Shown piece after piece: positions 44,685 through 54,792 of a stretch of 64,000 bases of DNA. The notes under the pieces were generated by a model that saw only the letters and a program-made list of their open reading frames with translations, was not told the origin of the DNA and ran no database searches. A program made the translations under genes and the position numbers. Positions within the stretch are counted from its first letter, which is position 1. Every line of letters begins with the position of its first letter. The stretch comes from Candidatus Mediterraneibacter faecavium (GTDB lineage Bacteria > Bacillota > Clostridia > Lachnospirales > Lachnospiraceae), in the NCBI GenBank assembly GCA_019119995.1, contig DWVY01000004.1, positions 62,001 to 126,000 on the forward strand, given 5' to 3'.

Positions 44685-45872
44685 CTAATCTCCAACGAGC
44701 ACATCTTCCAGCATTTCGGAGAGCACTTCCATGGCATTCATCATCTCTTCTACCGTATTTGTCTGCGCTCCTGCTTCGATCAGCAGAGACTTCGGCTTAA
44801 GGTGCAGATTATACCGGTACGCCCTCAGATAGATGTGGCGCACAAAACCGGGATACTTATTTTCGGCGTCGATCTGCATCTGCAGGGAAAACGCCAGATT
44901 GTCCTGTATGTACGGATTGGGCAGATAATCAATATCTCCGTTTGTACGGGACCGGCTCAGTCCGTTGAAAAACATGATCTTTGCCGTCGGCTTTCCGTTG
45001 ATCTCGGTCACCAGATGCGTCCCTTCCGCCACGCCGTCGCGGTGCAGGTCGATCAGCACTTCCACCGTCGGGTTTTCCGCCAGGATCTTCTCTACCGCTT
45101 CTCCTGCATATTCATATGCATTACTCCGGTCCAGCTTACCGCCTATAATATCATAGACCCCCGTATCATGGATCGTCTCGATCCCCTTCTCGTTCAGGAG
45201 CTGTGTCAGGTACTCTCCCACCCCGACGATGCTGGTAGATGTATCGCCAGGCGTAGAATCCGCGAATTCTTCCTGGGAGTGGGTGTGATAGATCAGCACT
45301 TTCGGCCCGTCTGTACCAGGATCGATCTTCATGCTCCGCCCGAGCAGATCATCTGCATTGAGCTGATCCGCACTGATCATGGTAGAACTGTCAACTGTAT
45401 AAAAATTGCCAAGCAGATACTCAAAATCTCTCAGCTTCTCTATTGAAGTGTCGACTGCAGGGGTAACTGCAGCAGCCTCTGTCTCGGTTTCGTCCGGCTC
45501 CCCGATCAGTTTTCCATTCTCATCTACGGCATTTTCATCATTGGCCTGCGCTTCCAGGATCCTGGCAAGTGTTTCCTCATCCTCGATCGATGAATCGTAT
45601 GCAGCGTGAGCCTCTGTATAACTGATAAGCGGGATCCATGCAAGCGCTTTCTCTCTGACCCATTCACCGATCCCTTTTTCCGGCGTGCGGTTCCCCCAGC
45701 TCAAAACCGGCAGATACATCTGCTGCGCCTGGTCAAGTATCCGTTCCTGTATATGATATTTCCAGTCGCCCCCGTCTGCTGCAAGGCCGGTATATATCAA
45801 AAATACAGTGAAAAGAACGGCAGATGCTGCCGTCCCTGCCTGTCTTAAATTTCTTCGCACCGATCTGTTCAT
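44685..45872 (-). CDS. spoIIP: Stage II sporulation protein P (peptidoglycan hydrolase)
   Basis: Amidase/endopeptidase of the SpoIID-M-P engulfment machine. The ATG at 45872 gives 395 residues with a membrane anchor (about 13-33), a variable linker rich in Asp/Glu, and the SpoIIP domain: VLIYHTHSQEEFADS (metal ligand His), VEVLIDLHRDGVAEGTH and LKPKSLLIEAGAQTNTVEE. The gene follows gpr by 72 bp, the same order as in Bacillus. It is evidence that the organism sporulates or descends from a spore-former. Confidence 0.94.
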   Translation of the reverse strand: MNRSVRRNLRQAGTAASAVLFTVFLIYTGLAADGGDWKYHIQERILDQAQQMYLPVLSWGNRTPEKGIGEWVREKALAWIPLISYTEAHAAYDSSIEDEETLARILEAQANDENAVDENGKLIGEPDETETEAAAVTPAVDTSIEKLRDFEYLLGNFYTVDSSTMISADQLNADDLLGRSMKIDPGTDGPKVLIYHTHSQEEFADSTPGDTSTSIVGVGEYLTQLLNEKGIETIHDTGVYDIIGGKLDRSNAYEYAGEAVEKILAENPTVEVLIDLHRDGVAEGTHLVTEINGKPTAKIMFFNGLSRSRTNGDIDYLPNPYIQDNLAFSLQMQIDAENKYPGFVRHIYLRAYRYNLHLKPKSLLIEAGAQTNTVEEMMNAMEVLSEMLEDVLVGD

Positions 45873-45944
45873 TGTACGGCAGCATCCCCCTTTTTTATTC
45901 TCCTGAAATTGTATGCCTTGCACGGATCGGATATGCATCATGGA

Positions 45945-46943
45945 TCACACCAGCGCATCATGCCTGCACGGATCTTCCGCTGTGAACAGCATATTGAGCG
46001 CCTCGGATATCGTATGGCTGATCTGATGGATCATCTCGTCCACGTCTTTGGGCGTCACAAACATCCCGTTCAGGTGAGGCGCGATCAGCTCTTTTACAAA
46101 TTCATATTTTTCACCGGCGTTATAGGACCTTAATACTTCCCCCACTCCTTTCAGCGAATCCGAAGATTCCAGTGCGGCGATAAAATTCTCCATCGTATCG
46201 TTCACGATCGTAGCCGCGTCTACGACCGTAGGCACTCCGATGCCGATGACCGGGACCCCAAGTGATTCTTCCGTAAGGCCGGACCGGTTATTGCCTATCC
46301 CCGATCCCGGGTGGATCCCTGTGTCCGCGATCTGCACGGTACGGTTCAGCCGCTTGCTGTTGCGCGCCGCCAGCGCATCGACAGCGATCACCATATCCGG
46401 GTGTGTCTCTTTGACGATCCCACGGACGATCTCCGTACTCTCCATGCCCGTCTGCCCCATGACGCCCGGCACTATGGCGCTTATCAGATCTGCATGTTCC
46501 AGCCCCATAGCGTATTTCCCGTATTCCTTCACAATGTGCCGCGTCACGCAGAGATGATCCGCCACATAAGGCCCCAGCGCATCCGGCGTCACTTCGCGGT
46601 TTCCAAGCCCTACGACCAGCACGGAAAGATCTTCTTTCTTTTCTCCCGCATTCTTTCTGACCAGTTCCCGGATATATCCGCATAACCTGGCCGCTATATC
46701 CATGTGGCTCTCTTCGTCGGGAATCGCCAGATTCGGGGTCTCCAACGTCAGATATGTCCCCACCGGTTTTCCCATTGCTTTTGCGCCGTTCTCTGTCCGG
46801 ATCTCCACGCGGGTCACGCGGAGCTCCTGCTCTTCGTCATAGTCTTCTTCCAGCACAACTCCCTGGATCTCCACATCATCTGACTCAAAACGCTCTTTTT
46901 CCTCCAATGCAAGGTCTGTCCTTACGCTGTAATTTCTCACCAT
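45945..46943 (-). CDS. gpr: Germination protease GPR
   Basis: An aspartic-type endopeptidase that degrades small acid-soluble spore proteins on germination. The 332 residues open with a short propeptide before YSVRTDLALEE, the conserved start of the mature region (the zymogen cleavage site lies close by). GLGNREVTPDALGP, GVMGQTGMES and DTGIHPGSGIGNNRSGLT are characteristic. It is divergent from rpsT and followed by spoIIP. A sigma-G promoter is expected, but none is clear in the 96 bp upstream, where a CAGCAGCTGCTG palindrome (46994-47005) is seen. Confidence 0.96.
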   Translation of the reverse strand: MVRNYSVRTDLALEEKERFESDDVEIQGVVLEEDYDEEQELRVTRVEIRTENGAKAMGKPVGTYLTLETPNLAIPDEESHMDIAARLCGYIRELVRKNAGEKKEDLSVLVVGLGNREVTPDALGPYVADHLCVTRHIVKEYGKYAMGLEHADLISAIVPGVMGQTGMESTEIVRGIVKETHPDMVIAVDALAARNSKRLNRTVQIADTGIHPGSGIGNNRSGLTEESLGVPVIGIGVPTVVDAATIVNDTMENFIAALESSDSLKGVGEVLRSYNAGEKYEFVKELIAPHLNGMFVTPKDVDEMIHQISHTISEALNMLFTAEDPCRHDALV

Positions 46944-47039
46944 AGCCCGTCCTCACTTTTTGATTCTCTTATGATGCTGCTGGTTACTGTCCGCAGCAGC
47001 TGCTGTAACTATATTTTGCAATATTTCTTAAAATATGTA

Positions 47040-47068
47040 TTGACAAGCAATTGTGGTTAGCATAAAAT
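47040..47068 (+). promoter_or_regulatory. Promoter of rpsT
   Basis: Perfect -35 TTGACA (47040-47045), 17-bp spacer, -10 TAAAAT (47063-47068). Transcription would begin near 47075, leaving a leader of almost 90 nt before the TTG start. Confidence 0.85.
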
Positions 47069-47162
47069 AAATGAGTATGTTTCAGCGGAGCGTCCGTGTC
47101 CGAATCTGCTGGGGCACATGATCTACATTTGAAATTTCATGTTGTATATGGAGGTGTACAGA

Positions 47163-47426
47163 TTGGCTAACATTAAGTCTGCTAAGAAAAGAATTTTAGT
47201 AAACGAGACAAAAGCTGCAAGAAATAAAGCAATCAAGTCTAAAGTGAAGACTGCTGTCAAGAAAGTTGACGCTGCAGTTGCCGCGAAAGACGCAGAGGCT
47301 GCTAAGACTGCACTGCACGCAGCGATCGTGGAGATTTCCAAGGCAGGAAGTAAGGGTGTTTATCACAAGAAGACTGTTTCCAGAAAGATCTCCCGTCTGT
47401 CAAAAGCTGTAAATGACATTGCTTAA
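47163..47426 (+). CDS. rpsT: 30S ribosomal protein S20
   Basis: The 87-residue reading starts at a TTG (47163) with GGAGGT 8 bp upstream; the protein begins ANIKSAKKRILVNET after the start, as S20 should. A TTG start is also used for S20 in other bacteria and can limit its synthesis. The rest is the Lys/Ala-rich three-helix bundle with KGVYHKKTVSRKISRLSK. It has its own promoter and terminator and lies between gpr and the MATE gene. Confidence 0.97.
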   Translation: MANIKSAKKRILVNETKAARNKAIKSKVKTAVKKVDAAVAAKDAEAAKTALHAAIVEISKAGSKGVYHKKTVSRKISRLSKAVNDIA

Positions 47427-47441
47427 TTAACATAGAGAGAT

Positions 47442-47481
47442 AAAAAAAGGCATCCGCACCGTCAGGCGGATGCCTTTTTTT
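47442..47481. terminator. Intrinsic terminator after rpsT, usable from both sides
   Basis: AAAAAAAGGCATCCGC (47442-47457) and GCGGATGCCTTTTTTT (47466-47481) are perfect complements with an 8-nt loop. The T-run ends the plus-strand rpsT transcript; the mirrored A-run gives a T-run for the minus-strand MATE transcript. Confidence 0.93.
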
Positions 47482-47536
47482 ATCATCAGTTCAGCCAGTA
47501 AATGAGCAAAGAAGTGGCGCAGCCACAGTAAGCACG

Positions 47537-48979
47537 TCAGTGCGGCTTTGCGGATGGCACGGCTGAACTGTCTGCTCCCTTCTCTTTCAGCGACGGCCAT
47601 ACCGTGACGAGCATTGTCACAAAGCACGCCGTTCCCCCGACTACATTCGACACCGGCTCCGCCCAGAACACGCCGTCTGTTCCGAGACCGCCGATCATGG
47701 GCAGCAGGATCGTCAGCGGCACGACGATGATCACTTTCCGGAACAGGGAGAAAAACACCGCCTGCTTCGGCCGGTTCAGAGCCACATTCGTGGACTGTCC
47801 TACAAACTGGAGCGCCATCATGAAGATCCCGCAGAAGTAGATCTGAAGCGCCGGGATCCCTTTTTCGATCAGTTCCTGCTCGCTGGTGAACAGATGCAGG
47901 AAGAATCGCGGCTCCAGGAATACGACCGCCCACAGGATCAGCGAGAATACGACCCCAACTGCCGTAATGAATCGGATCGCAGACTTTACTCTCTTATAAC
48001 AGCCTGCTCCGTAATTGTACCCCATGACCGGCTGCGCTCCGGATGTAAGTCCGTTCAGAGGCAGCGTGGCAATCTCCCGCACGGAGTTGATCACCGTCAT
48101 GATCCCCACATAGAGATCCCCGCCGTAACGGGCAAGCACCGCATTGCACACGATCTGGACCGTACCGTTGGTGACGGACATGACGAACCCGGATGTCCCA
48201 AGGAACGTGATGTCTTTCATCAGCTTCACCTTCAGCCTCATGGATTCCCGGGTCAGCTTAAAGAGCGCCCTCCTGCCCGTCAGGAATGTAAAGACCCACA
48301 GCGCGGAAGCCCCCTGCGATATTACAGTTGCGATCGCCGCTCCCCGCACTCCCATATCGAATCCGAAGATCAGGACGGGATCCAAGATGATGTTCATGAC
48401 CGCGCCCAGAAGCACGGTCAACATCCCCATCTTCCCGAACCCCTGCGCATTGATAAAATTATTCATGCCGAGACTTACCATAACGAAGATCGTCCCAAGC
48501 AGATAGATCGTAATATAGTCGTCCGCATATCCGTAGGTCGCCTCGCTTGCCCCGAACAGATACAGGATCGGGCGTTTCAATGCCAGACAGAGGATCATGA
48601 GCACCGCACCGGTGACAAGCAGCATGGAAAATGAGTTGCCCATCACTGTCTGCGCCCGCTTCTCTTCATGCCCGCCCCTGGCGATGGAACACAGCGGCGC
48701 GCCGCCCATTCCGAACAGGTTGGCAAATGCTGATATGATCGTGATGATCGGAAGGCAGAGTCCGATCCCGGTCAGCGCCTCTGCCGATGCATGGGGCAGG
48801 TGCCCGATATAGATCCTGTCCACTACGCTGTAAAGCACGTTGATCAGCTGCGCCAGCGTCATGGGAACAGCAAGGCTGAGGATATGCCGCACGATACTCC
48901 CTTTGCTGAAATCATTCTCATTCGATGTATCATTATCCGCTTCCGGCTGACCGGAACGGGCTGTATTCGCTTCTCCCAT
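47537..48979 (-). CDS. MATE family multidrug/organic cation exporter
   Basis: A 480-residue, 12-helix antiporter of the MATE/MepA type, probably driven by a sodium or proton gradient. GSIVRHILSLAVPMTLAQLI at the N-terminus, the NLFGMGGAPLCSIARGG loop, FINAQGFGKMGM and QPVMGYNYGAG at the start of the second half are typical. The ATG at 48979 follows AAGGAGAG. Substrates cannot be predicted. It stands alone between rpsT and ilvC. Confidence 0.92.
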   Translation of the reverse strand: MGEANTARSGQPEADNDTSNENDFSKGSIVRHILSLAVPMTLAQLINVLYSVVDRIYIGHLPHASAEALTGIGLCLPIITIISAFANLFGMGGAPLCSIARGGHEEKRAQTVMGNSFSMLLVTGAVLMILCLALKRPILYLFGASEATYGYADDYITIYLLGTIFVMVSLGMNNFINAQGFGKMGMLTVLLGAVMNIILDPVLIFGFDMGVRGAAIATVISQGASALWVFTFLTGRRALFKLTRESMRLKVKLMKDITFLGTSGFVMSVTNGTVQIVCNAVLARYGGDLYVGIMTVINSVREIATLPLNGLTSGAQPVMGYNYGAGCYKRVKSAIRFITAVGVVFSLILWAVVFLEPRFFLHLFTSEQELIEKGIPALQIYFCGIFMMALQFVGQSTNVALNRPKQAVFFSLFRKVIIVVPLTILLPMIGGLGTDGVFWAEPVSNVVGGTACFVTMLVTVWPSLKEKGADSSAVPSAKPH

Positions 48980-49041
48980 CAAATGTTTCTCTCCTTCTGA
49001 TTCTTCTGTTTGCTTCTATTATATGACGATATATGACGAAA

Positions 49042-49065
49042 CGCCCGGCAGAAATCTGCCGGGCG
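49042..49065 (-). terminator. Probable terminator after ilvC
   Basis: CGCCCGGCAGA (49042-49052) and TCTGCCGGGCG (49055-49065) form a GC-rich hairpin about 31 bp beyond the ilvC stop. On the minus strand it is followed by TTTCGTCATAT, a short T-tract, so strength is uncertain. Confidence 0.65.
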
Positions 49066-49096
49066 CTCCGCCGCTTACCTATTGTATGATCAAGTA

Positions 49097-50128
<1,032 letters not shown>

Positions 50129-50142
50129 CTAAAATGATTAAA

Positions 50143-50640
50143 TTATAAATATGCTACATCCTTGCTTCCTCTGGAAAGCCCGGTGATGCCGGTCCTTGCC
50201 AGTTCCAGTATCTCGTATCCTTTCAGAAGATTCAGGAATGCTTCCAGTTTGCTCTGTGTTCCCGTGAGCTCAACGATCAGGGAATCCTCTTCCACGTCAA
50301 CGATCTTCGCCCTGAAAATATCGGCCACGGAGATGATCTCTCCTCTCTGTGACGCGTCAGCGCGGAGCTTGACCATGATCAGTTCACGGCATACAGATTC
50401 TTCGTCTTTGAGCACTTTGATCGCAACCACATCTTCCAGCTTCCTGACCTGCTTCTCGATCTGAGAGAGGATCAGCTCGTCGCCCGACGATACAACTGTG
50501 ATGCGGGTGAATCTCGGATCCGCCGTCATACCCGCCGTGATGCTGTCGATGCTGTATCCGCGGCGGCTGAACAAGCCTGCGATCCGACTCAAAACTCCGG
50601 GATTATTGTCTACAAGTAATGAAAATACCTGTTTCCTCAT
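50143..50640 (-). CDS. ilvN: Acetolactate synthase regulatory (small) subunit
   Basis: Binds branched-chain amino acids and controls acetolactate synthase. The ATG at 50640 follows GGAAGGAG, giving 165 residues with an N-terminal ACT domain (FSLLVDNNPGVLSRIAGLFS, RRGYSIDSI) and the C-terminal ALS_ss domain (IMVKLRADASQRGEIISVAD). The catalytic subunit ilvB is not next to it, so the enzyme must be completed from another locus. Confidence 0.95.
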   Translation of the reverse strand: MRKQVFSLLVDNNPGVLSRIAGLFSRRGYSIDSITAGMTADPRFTRITVVSSGDELILSQIEKQVRKLEDVVAIKVLKDEESVCRELIMVKLRADASQRGEIISVADIFRAKIVDVEEDSLIVELTGTQSKLEAFLNLLKGYEILELARTGITGLSRGSKDVAYL

Positions 50641-50696
50641 CAATTTTTCTCCTTCCCGTTTCAAAAACAGATTGCGCTCTGTTTTTGTCTTTTATT

Positions 50697-50725
50697 ATAT
50701 TACCAATTGCATCATGCTTTGTCAA
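50697..50725 (-). promoter_or_regulatory. Promoter of ilvN-ilvC
   Basis: Minus strand: perfect -35 TTGACA (50720-50725), 17-bp spacer, -10 TAATAT (50697-50702) preceded by TGG. The -35 overlaps the stop codon of the upstream ABC-F gene. The short leader holds a CAAAAACAG/CTGTTTTTG hairpin (50662-50670 with 50679-50687); no T-box or leader peptide is seen. Confidence 0.85.
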
Positions 50726-52563
50726 CCCTGTTCGGCGATTTTCTCGGCAAGTTCGTTCAGATATACCCACCGTTCCGTCTTCTCGTCGAGCGCCGCCTGC
50801 GTCCGCTCCTGTTCCGCCAGCAGTTCCCTCAGTTTCACGGAGTTGGTCGCATTGGCATCGATCTGCCGTTCAATAGAGGAAAGCTTCTCTTCCAGCGCGG
50901 CGATATCATCGTCGATCGTCTCATATTCCCGCTGCTCCTTGTATGTAAATTTCAGCTTCTGGGAATGCTGCTTCCAGTCCTTTGAGCTGCTTTTGCTTTT
51001 CTGGGGCTCTGCCGCGGGACTGCTTCCGCCGTTTTTCTCTGCGCTCTGCCTGTCCTGCGCCTGATCCGCCGCTTTCCTGTCTCCGGCGGATCGTTCCCGC
51101 TTCTTTGCCTCCAGATAATCGGTATATCCGCCCTCATATTGTCTCGCATGACCGTTTCCGTCCAGCTCGAAGATCCGGTCCACCACATTATCCAGGAAAT
51201 ATCTGTCGTGGGAGACCGTGATCACAATTCCGTTAAAAGAGTTCAGATAGTCCTCGAGGATCGTCAGCGTCGGGATGTCCAGATTATTCCCCGCCTCGTC
51301 AAACAAAAGCACATTGGCGTTCTCCGCAAGAACACCCAGCAGATAGAGCCTGCGCTTTTCCCCGCCCGAGAGCTTCCCGATGGGCGCATACTGCATATCC
51401 GGCGTAAAGAGGAACCGCTCAAGCAGCGCAGAAGCACTGATCTTCCCGTCCGTTGTGGTGATATACTCCGCAATATCCTTCACATAGTCGATCACCCGCT
51501 GACTGTCGTCCATATGCTGCTCTTCCTGGGCGAAATATCCGATCTTAATGGTTTCTCCAATCTCAATGTGTCCCGCATCCGGCTCTACAAGCCCTGCGAT
51601 CATCTTGATCAGCGTTGATTTCCCGCATCCGTTGGGGCCGATGATCCCCAGTCTCTGGTTCTTCAGGACGATATAGCTGAAGTCCTCCAGTATCTTCTTT
51701 TCCCCGTAGCTCTTGCTGATATGGTGAAGTTCGATGGTTTTCTTCCCCATCCTTGTCTCCACGGAACCAAGTTCTACCGTCTGATCCTGCACCGGGGCTT
51801 TCCCGTTTTTCAGCGCTTCCAGACGTTCCAGTCTTGCCCGCTGTTTCGTTGTTCTTGCGCGGCATCCCCGCTTCGCCCACTCAAGCTCCATGCGCAGCAC
51901 ACTCTGACGCTTCCGCTCTGACGCCAGCTCCATCTCTTCCCGCGCCGCCTTAAGCTCAAGGAAGCCCGAATAATCCGCGTCGTATCCGTACATCTTTCCG
52001 CGGCTGATCTCAAGGATCCGACTGCATACCCGGTCCAGGAAGTAACGGTCATGGGTCACCATGAGGACGGTTCCTCTGTAGGAGCGCAGATACTCCTCCA
52101 GCCACGTGACCATCTCCCCGTCCAGATGGTTGGTCGGCTCGTCCAGAAGGAGAACGTCGAAATCCTCCGCCAGCGTCTTCGCCAGCACCACTCTTCTCTT
52201 CTGACCGCCGGAGAGATGTTCGATCTTCTGGTCAAACTGCGTGATCCCAAGCTCCATCAGGTTGGACTCCACCTGCCAGTCCTCCCCGTTTCCTTTTGAG
52301 AATGCGTAGGAGCGGATATCCGCCCCCTCCGGAAAGACCGGATTCTGCGGCACATAGGCGATCTTAAGCCCGTTCTGCCGTATGATCTGCCCCTCATCCG
52401 GTGCCTCCTCCCCGGCGATCATCCGGAGGAGCGTGGACTTTCCGGTTCCGTTGATCCCTACGATCCCGATCTTGTCTCCCTGCTGGACGCCGAATGACGC
52501 ATCCTCATAGATGACTTTTTCACCGTAGATCTTGCTGATATGTTCTATATTGATGATATTCAT
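50722..52563 (-). CDS. ABC-F ATPase, Uup type
   Basis: A soluble protein with two fused ABC domains and no membrane part; the family acts on ribosomes or, for Uup, in assembly and genome stability. The ATG at 52563 follows GAGGAG. The 613 residues include Walker A GINGTGKSTLLRM and GPNGCGKSTLIKM, signatures HLSGGQKRRVVLAK and KLSGGEKRRLYLLG, the linker with AKRGCRARTTKQRARLERLE, and a C-terminal coiled coil (about 530-613) ending in RWVYLNELAEKI. That coiled coil and linker point to Uup rather than EttA or a drug-resistance ABC-F. Confidence 0.9.
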   Translation of the reverse strand: MNIINIEHISKIYGEKVIYEDASFGVQQGDKIGIVGINGTGKSTLLRMIAGEEAPDEGQIIRQNGLKIAYVPQNPVFPEGADIRSYAFSKGNGEDWQVESNLMELGITQFDQKIEHLSGGQKRRVVLAKTLAEDFDVLLLDEPTNHLDGEMVTWLEEYLRSYRGTVLMVTHDRYFLDRVCSRILEISRGKMYGYDADYSGFLELKAAREEMELASERKRQSVLRMELEWAKRGCRARTTKQRARLERLEALKNGKAPVQDQTVELGSVETRMGKKTIELHHISKSYGEKKILEDFSYIVLKNQRLGIIGPNGCGKSTLIKMIAGLVEPDAGHIEIGETIKIGYFAQEEQHMDDSQRVIDYVKDIAEYITTTDGKISASALLERFLFTPDMQYAPIGKLSGGEKRRLYLLGVLAENANVLLFDEAGNNLDIPTLTILEDYLNSFNGIVITVSHDRYFLDNVVDRIFELDGNGHARQYEGGYTDYLEAKKRERSAGDRKAADQAQDRQSAEKNGGSSPAAEPQKSKSSSKDWKQHSQKLKFTYKEQREYETIDDDIAALEEKLSSIERQIDANATNSVKLRELLAEQERTQAALDEKTERWVYLNELAEKIAEQG

Positions 52564-52577
52564 AAAAAACTCCTCAC

Positions 52578-52624
52578 AACTCTGCATTTAGAACTATTGT
52601 GCAGAGTTTGCGGGGAGTTGTCAA
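52578..52624 (-). promoter_or_regulatory. ABC-F promoter with a palindromic operator-like repeat
   Basis: Minus strand: -35 TTGACA (52619-52624), 17-bp spacer, weak -10 CACAAT (52596-52601). A perfect 9-bp inverted repeat, AACTCTGCA (52578-52586) and TGCAGAGTT (52600-52608), spans the -10 and the start. If transcription begins further up, the same repeat could fold in RNA, and AACTCC at the -35 could pair with the GGAGTT of the ribosome-binding site. Either reading suggests regulation. Confidence 0.55.
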
Positions 52625-52630
52625 GTGCAA

Positions 52631-53866
52631 TCAGCGGTTCACCTGATGCCTGCGGAAAGACAGATACGCCAGTCCGGAAAATACTGCGGCGCACAGACCG
52701 TTTACGATCACAGCCGCCGTCGGCAAAGTCATCCTTATATTCCCTATGCTGTACGCGATATAAGAGACGAACTGGAACTCCGATATCCGTTCCGGCAGCA
52801 GGGCCAACAGATGCATCCCGATATATCCGCCGAAATTTGAAGGCAGAAAAAGCGGCACACAGAGATACAAAAATGCTGTCACAACCACTACATAGGGATT
52901 TTTAAACAGGGCTGACAGGAGTAATACAAGCCCGCCAAGGCCGAGTGTCATAACATATCCCATCAGAAGGGCAAGGAGATATGCCTGACTTGCAGTGAGA
53001 GCATAACTGGATGGCATTCCATAATAAACAAGCTGTACAGGAAGATCCCAGCCGTCCGTTCCCACGAAAATGAGAAGTACCGCCGAGTACAACGCCACGA
53101 TCCCCCAGTATAAGACGCTGGAATATACGAAGGACGCCGTCAGCTTTGCGAGAATGAGCCTGTGTTTCCCGTGTTTCATGCACAGAAGGAGTGAATCGCA
53201 CTTTGACTGATATTCTCCTGCAAATACTGGTGCTATCCCCACACATACGATCATCATGATAAAGAGCACCCACGGAAGATTGCTGATCAGGATATCCCAC
53301 GCTTCATAATTACCAAATACATATATGCCTATTTTATCATCCTGTTTATCCCACCAGTCGGCCTCTGCGGGCGTTACAACATCGCGGTTTACACTGTAGT
53401 TCAGTATCTCCTGCACCCGATCTTTCCTCTCCTCATAAAAATCTTTCCCGAGATTTTCTTCAAATAACTGGCGCACACTCATATTTCCCTGTCCGTCCTG
53501 AATATATATTCCGCAGATCTGATCTATAAGATCCCTGTTGGGCAGATACCATGTCCGGTACATCTCTTCCGACAGATACTCAAGCTCCGGATTATCAGAA
53601 GACGTAGCAGGATCCTCCGTATAATCGAGATATTCCTGCATAATAGCGGTCACTGTCCCCTGATCCAGAACAATTCGTTCTGTCTCTTTCAGAACTTTCA
53701 CGGCAGCCATGCCGGTCACCTGATTCCCTTCATTGTCTGTCGTCTGGATCTGACGGATATTCGACCATGTACAGAACAACAGGAACAAGATACATCCGAC
53801 CACTGCAAACTGTGTAAGCCTGCTCTGCCATATCCGCTTCCATTCATACCATATCATTCTCTTCAT
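52631..53866 (-). CDS. ABC-2 type transporter permease
   Basis: A 411-residue membrane protein with an N-terminal helix (about 15-35), a large extracytoplasmic segment (about 36-185), and five or six C-terminal helices, matching ABC-2 type permeases of the lantibiotic-immunity and NatB-like groups. Its ATG overlaps the ATPase stop (ATGA). The cargo is unknown; control by the neighbouring sigma factor is likely from operon structure. Confidence 0.82.
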   Translation of the reverse strand: MKRMIWYEWKRIWQSRLTQFAVVGCILFLLFCTWSNIRQIQTTDNEGNQVTGMAAVKVLKETERIVLDQGTVTAIMQEYLDYTEDPATSSDNPELEYLSEEMYRTWYLPNRDLIDQICGIYIQDGQGNMSVRQLFEENLGKDFYEERKDRVQEILNYSVNRDVVTPAEADWWDKQDDKIGIYVFGNYEAWDILISNLPWVLFIMMIVCVGIAPVFAGEYQSKCDSLLLCMKHGKHRLILAKLTASFVYSSVLYWGIVALYSAVLLIFVGTDGWDLPVQLVYYGMPSSYALTASQAYLLALLMGYVMTLGLGGLVLLLSALFKNPYVVVVTAFLYLCVPLFLPSNFGGYIGMHLLALLPERISEFQFVSYIAYSIGNIRMTLPTAAVIVNGLCAAVFSGLAYLSFRRHQVNR

Positions 53867-54792
53867 AACATCATTCCCCTTCTCCCTTTTCTCCCTCTCT
53901 TATCCCATGAATCCCAGTCTTTCAAATCCTGTTCATCGGCAAAGCATTTCAGGTACAGATCTTCCAGTGTAGGTTCTGTCCGTTCACAGTCTGCACATGG
54001 AGCAAACGGGCTGATCACCCTTGCCTCCACCACATTTCCGAGATTACGGGAATTTGCGACTGTATGCCCGTTCTCGAAAGACAGCCAGTCTCCTGCCGGC
54101 ACACGGCAGGACCAGACCATTCCGTTTACTTCCGCGACCAGTTCTTCCGCTGTTCCCTGCAAAAGAAATCTCCCCTTTTTCATGATGAGCACCTGATCCG
54201 AAATGTACTCAATATCCGACACGATATGCGTAGAGATAATAATAATCTTATCCTGTGCCATCTCTGCGATCACATTTCTGAAATAGGCTCTTTCCTTCGG
54301 GTCAAGTCCGGCAGTAGGTTCGTCCATGATCAGGATTTTCGGATCGTTTAAAAGCGCCTGTGCGATGCCAAGTCTGCGCTTCATACCGCCCGAGAAAGTT
54401 CTGATCTTCCGGTTCATGTCTTCCTTTAAGTTCACCAGTTCCAGCAGTTCTTCGCTCTTTCGCTTTGCCCTGCGCGGCGGGATCCCTTTGAGCGACGCAA
54501 TGTAAAGCATAAAGTCCTTTGCCGTAAATCCGGGCGTATAGCCGAATTCCTGCGGCAGATACCCGAGCATGTCACGAAATTCCATACCCATCTCCACATT
54601 ATTTCTTCCATCTACTTTTACCTCGCCTCTTGTCGGAGCGACGATCCCGCAGATCATCTGCATGAGGGTCGTCTTTCCCGCTCCGTTCGCTCCCAGGAAT
54701 CCGTAGATCCCTTCTCTGAGTTCCGCGTTCACATTGTCTACGGCGATCCTGTTCTTAAACTGTTTAGACAGCCGTTCCAGTGTTAATCTCAT
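53863..54792 (-). CDS. ABC transporter ATP-binding protein
   Basis: A 309-residue ABC ATPase, partner of the permease downstream. Walker A GANGAGKTTLMQM (about 35-47), Q-loop GYLPQEFG, signature TFSGGMKRRLGIAQALL, Walker B ILIMDEPTAGLDP and the switch His in ISTHIVSD are all intact. About 80 extra C-terminal residues include CADCERTEPTLEDLYL, as in CcmA/NatA-type exporters. The ATG lies inside the end of the preceding gene with AGGAGGGAATG as ribosome-binding site. Confidence 0.92.
   Translation of the reverse strand: MRLTLERLSKQFKNRIAVDNVNAELREGIYGFLGANGAGKTTLMQMICGIVAPTRGEVKVDGRNNVEMGMEFRDMLGYLPQEFGYTPGFTAKDFMLYIASLKGIPPRRAKRKSEELLELVNLKEDMNRKIRTFSGGMKRRLGIAQALLNDPKILIMDEPTAGLDPKERAYFRNVIAEMAQDKIIIISTHIVSDIEYISDQVLIMKKGRFLLQGTAEELVAEVNGMVWSCRVPAGDWLSFENGHTVANSRNLGNVVEARVISPFAPCADCERTEPTLEDLYLKCFADEQDLKDWDSWDKRGRKGRRGMML

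Noticed and set aside
46944-47039. Sigma-G promoter for gpr
   Set aside because: No pair of hexamers with acceptable spacing for a forespore sigma factor was found; only a CAGCAGCTGCTG palindrome is clear.
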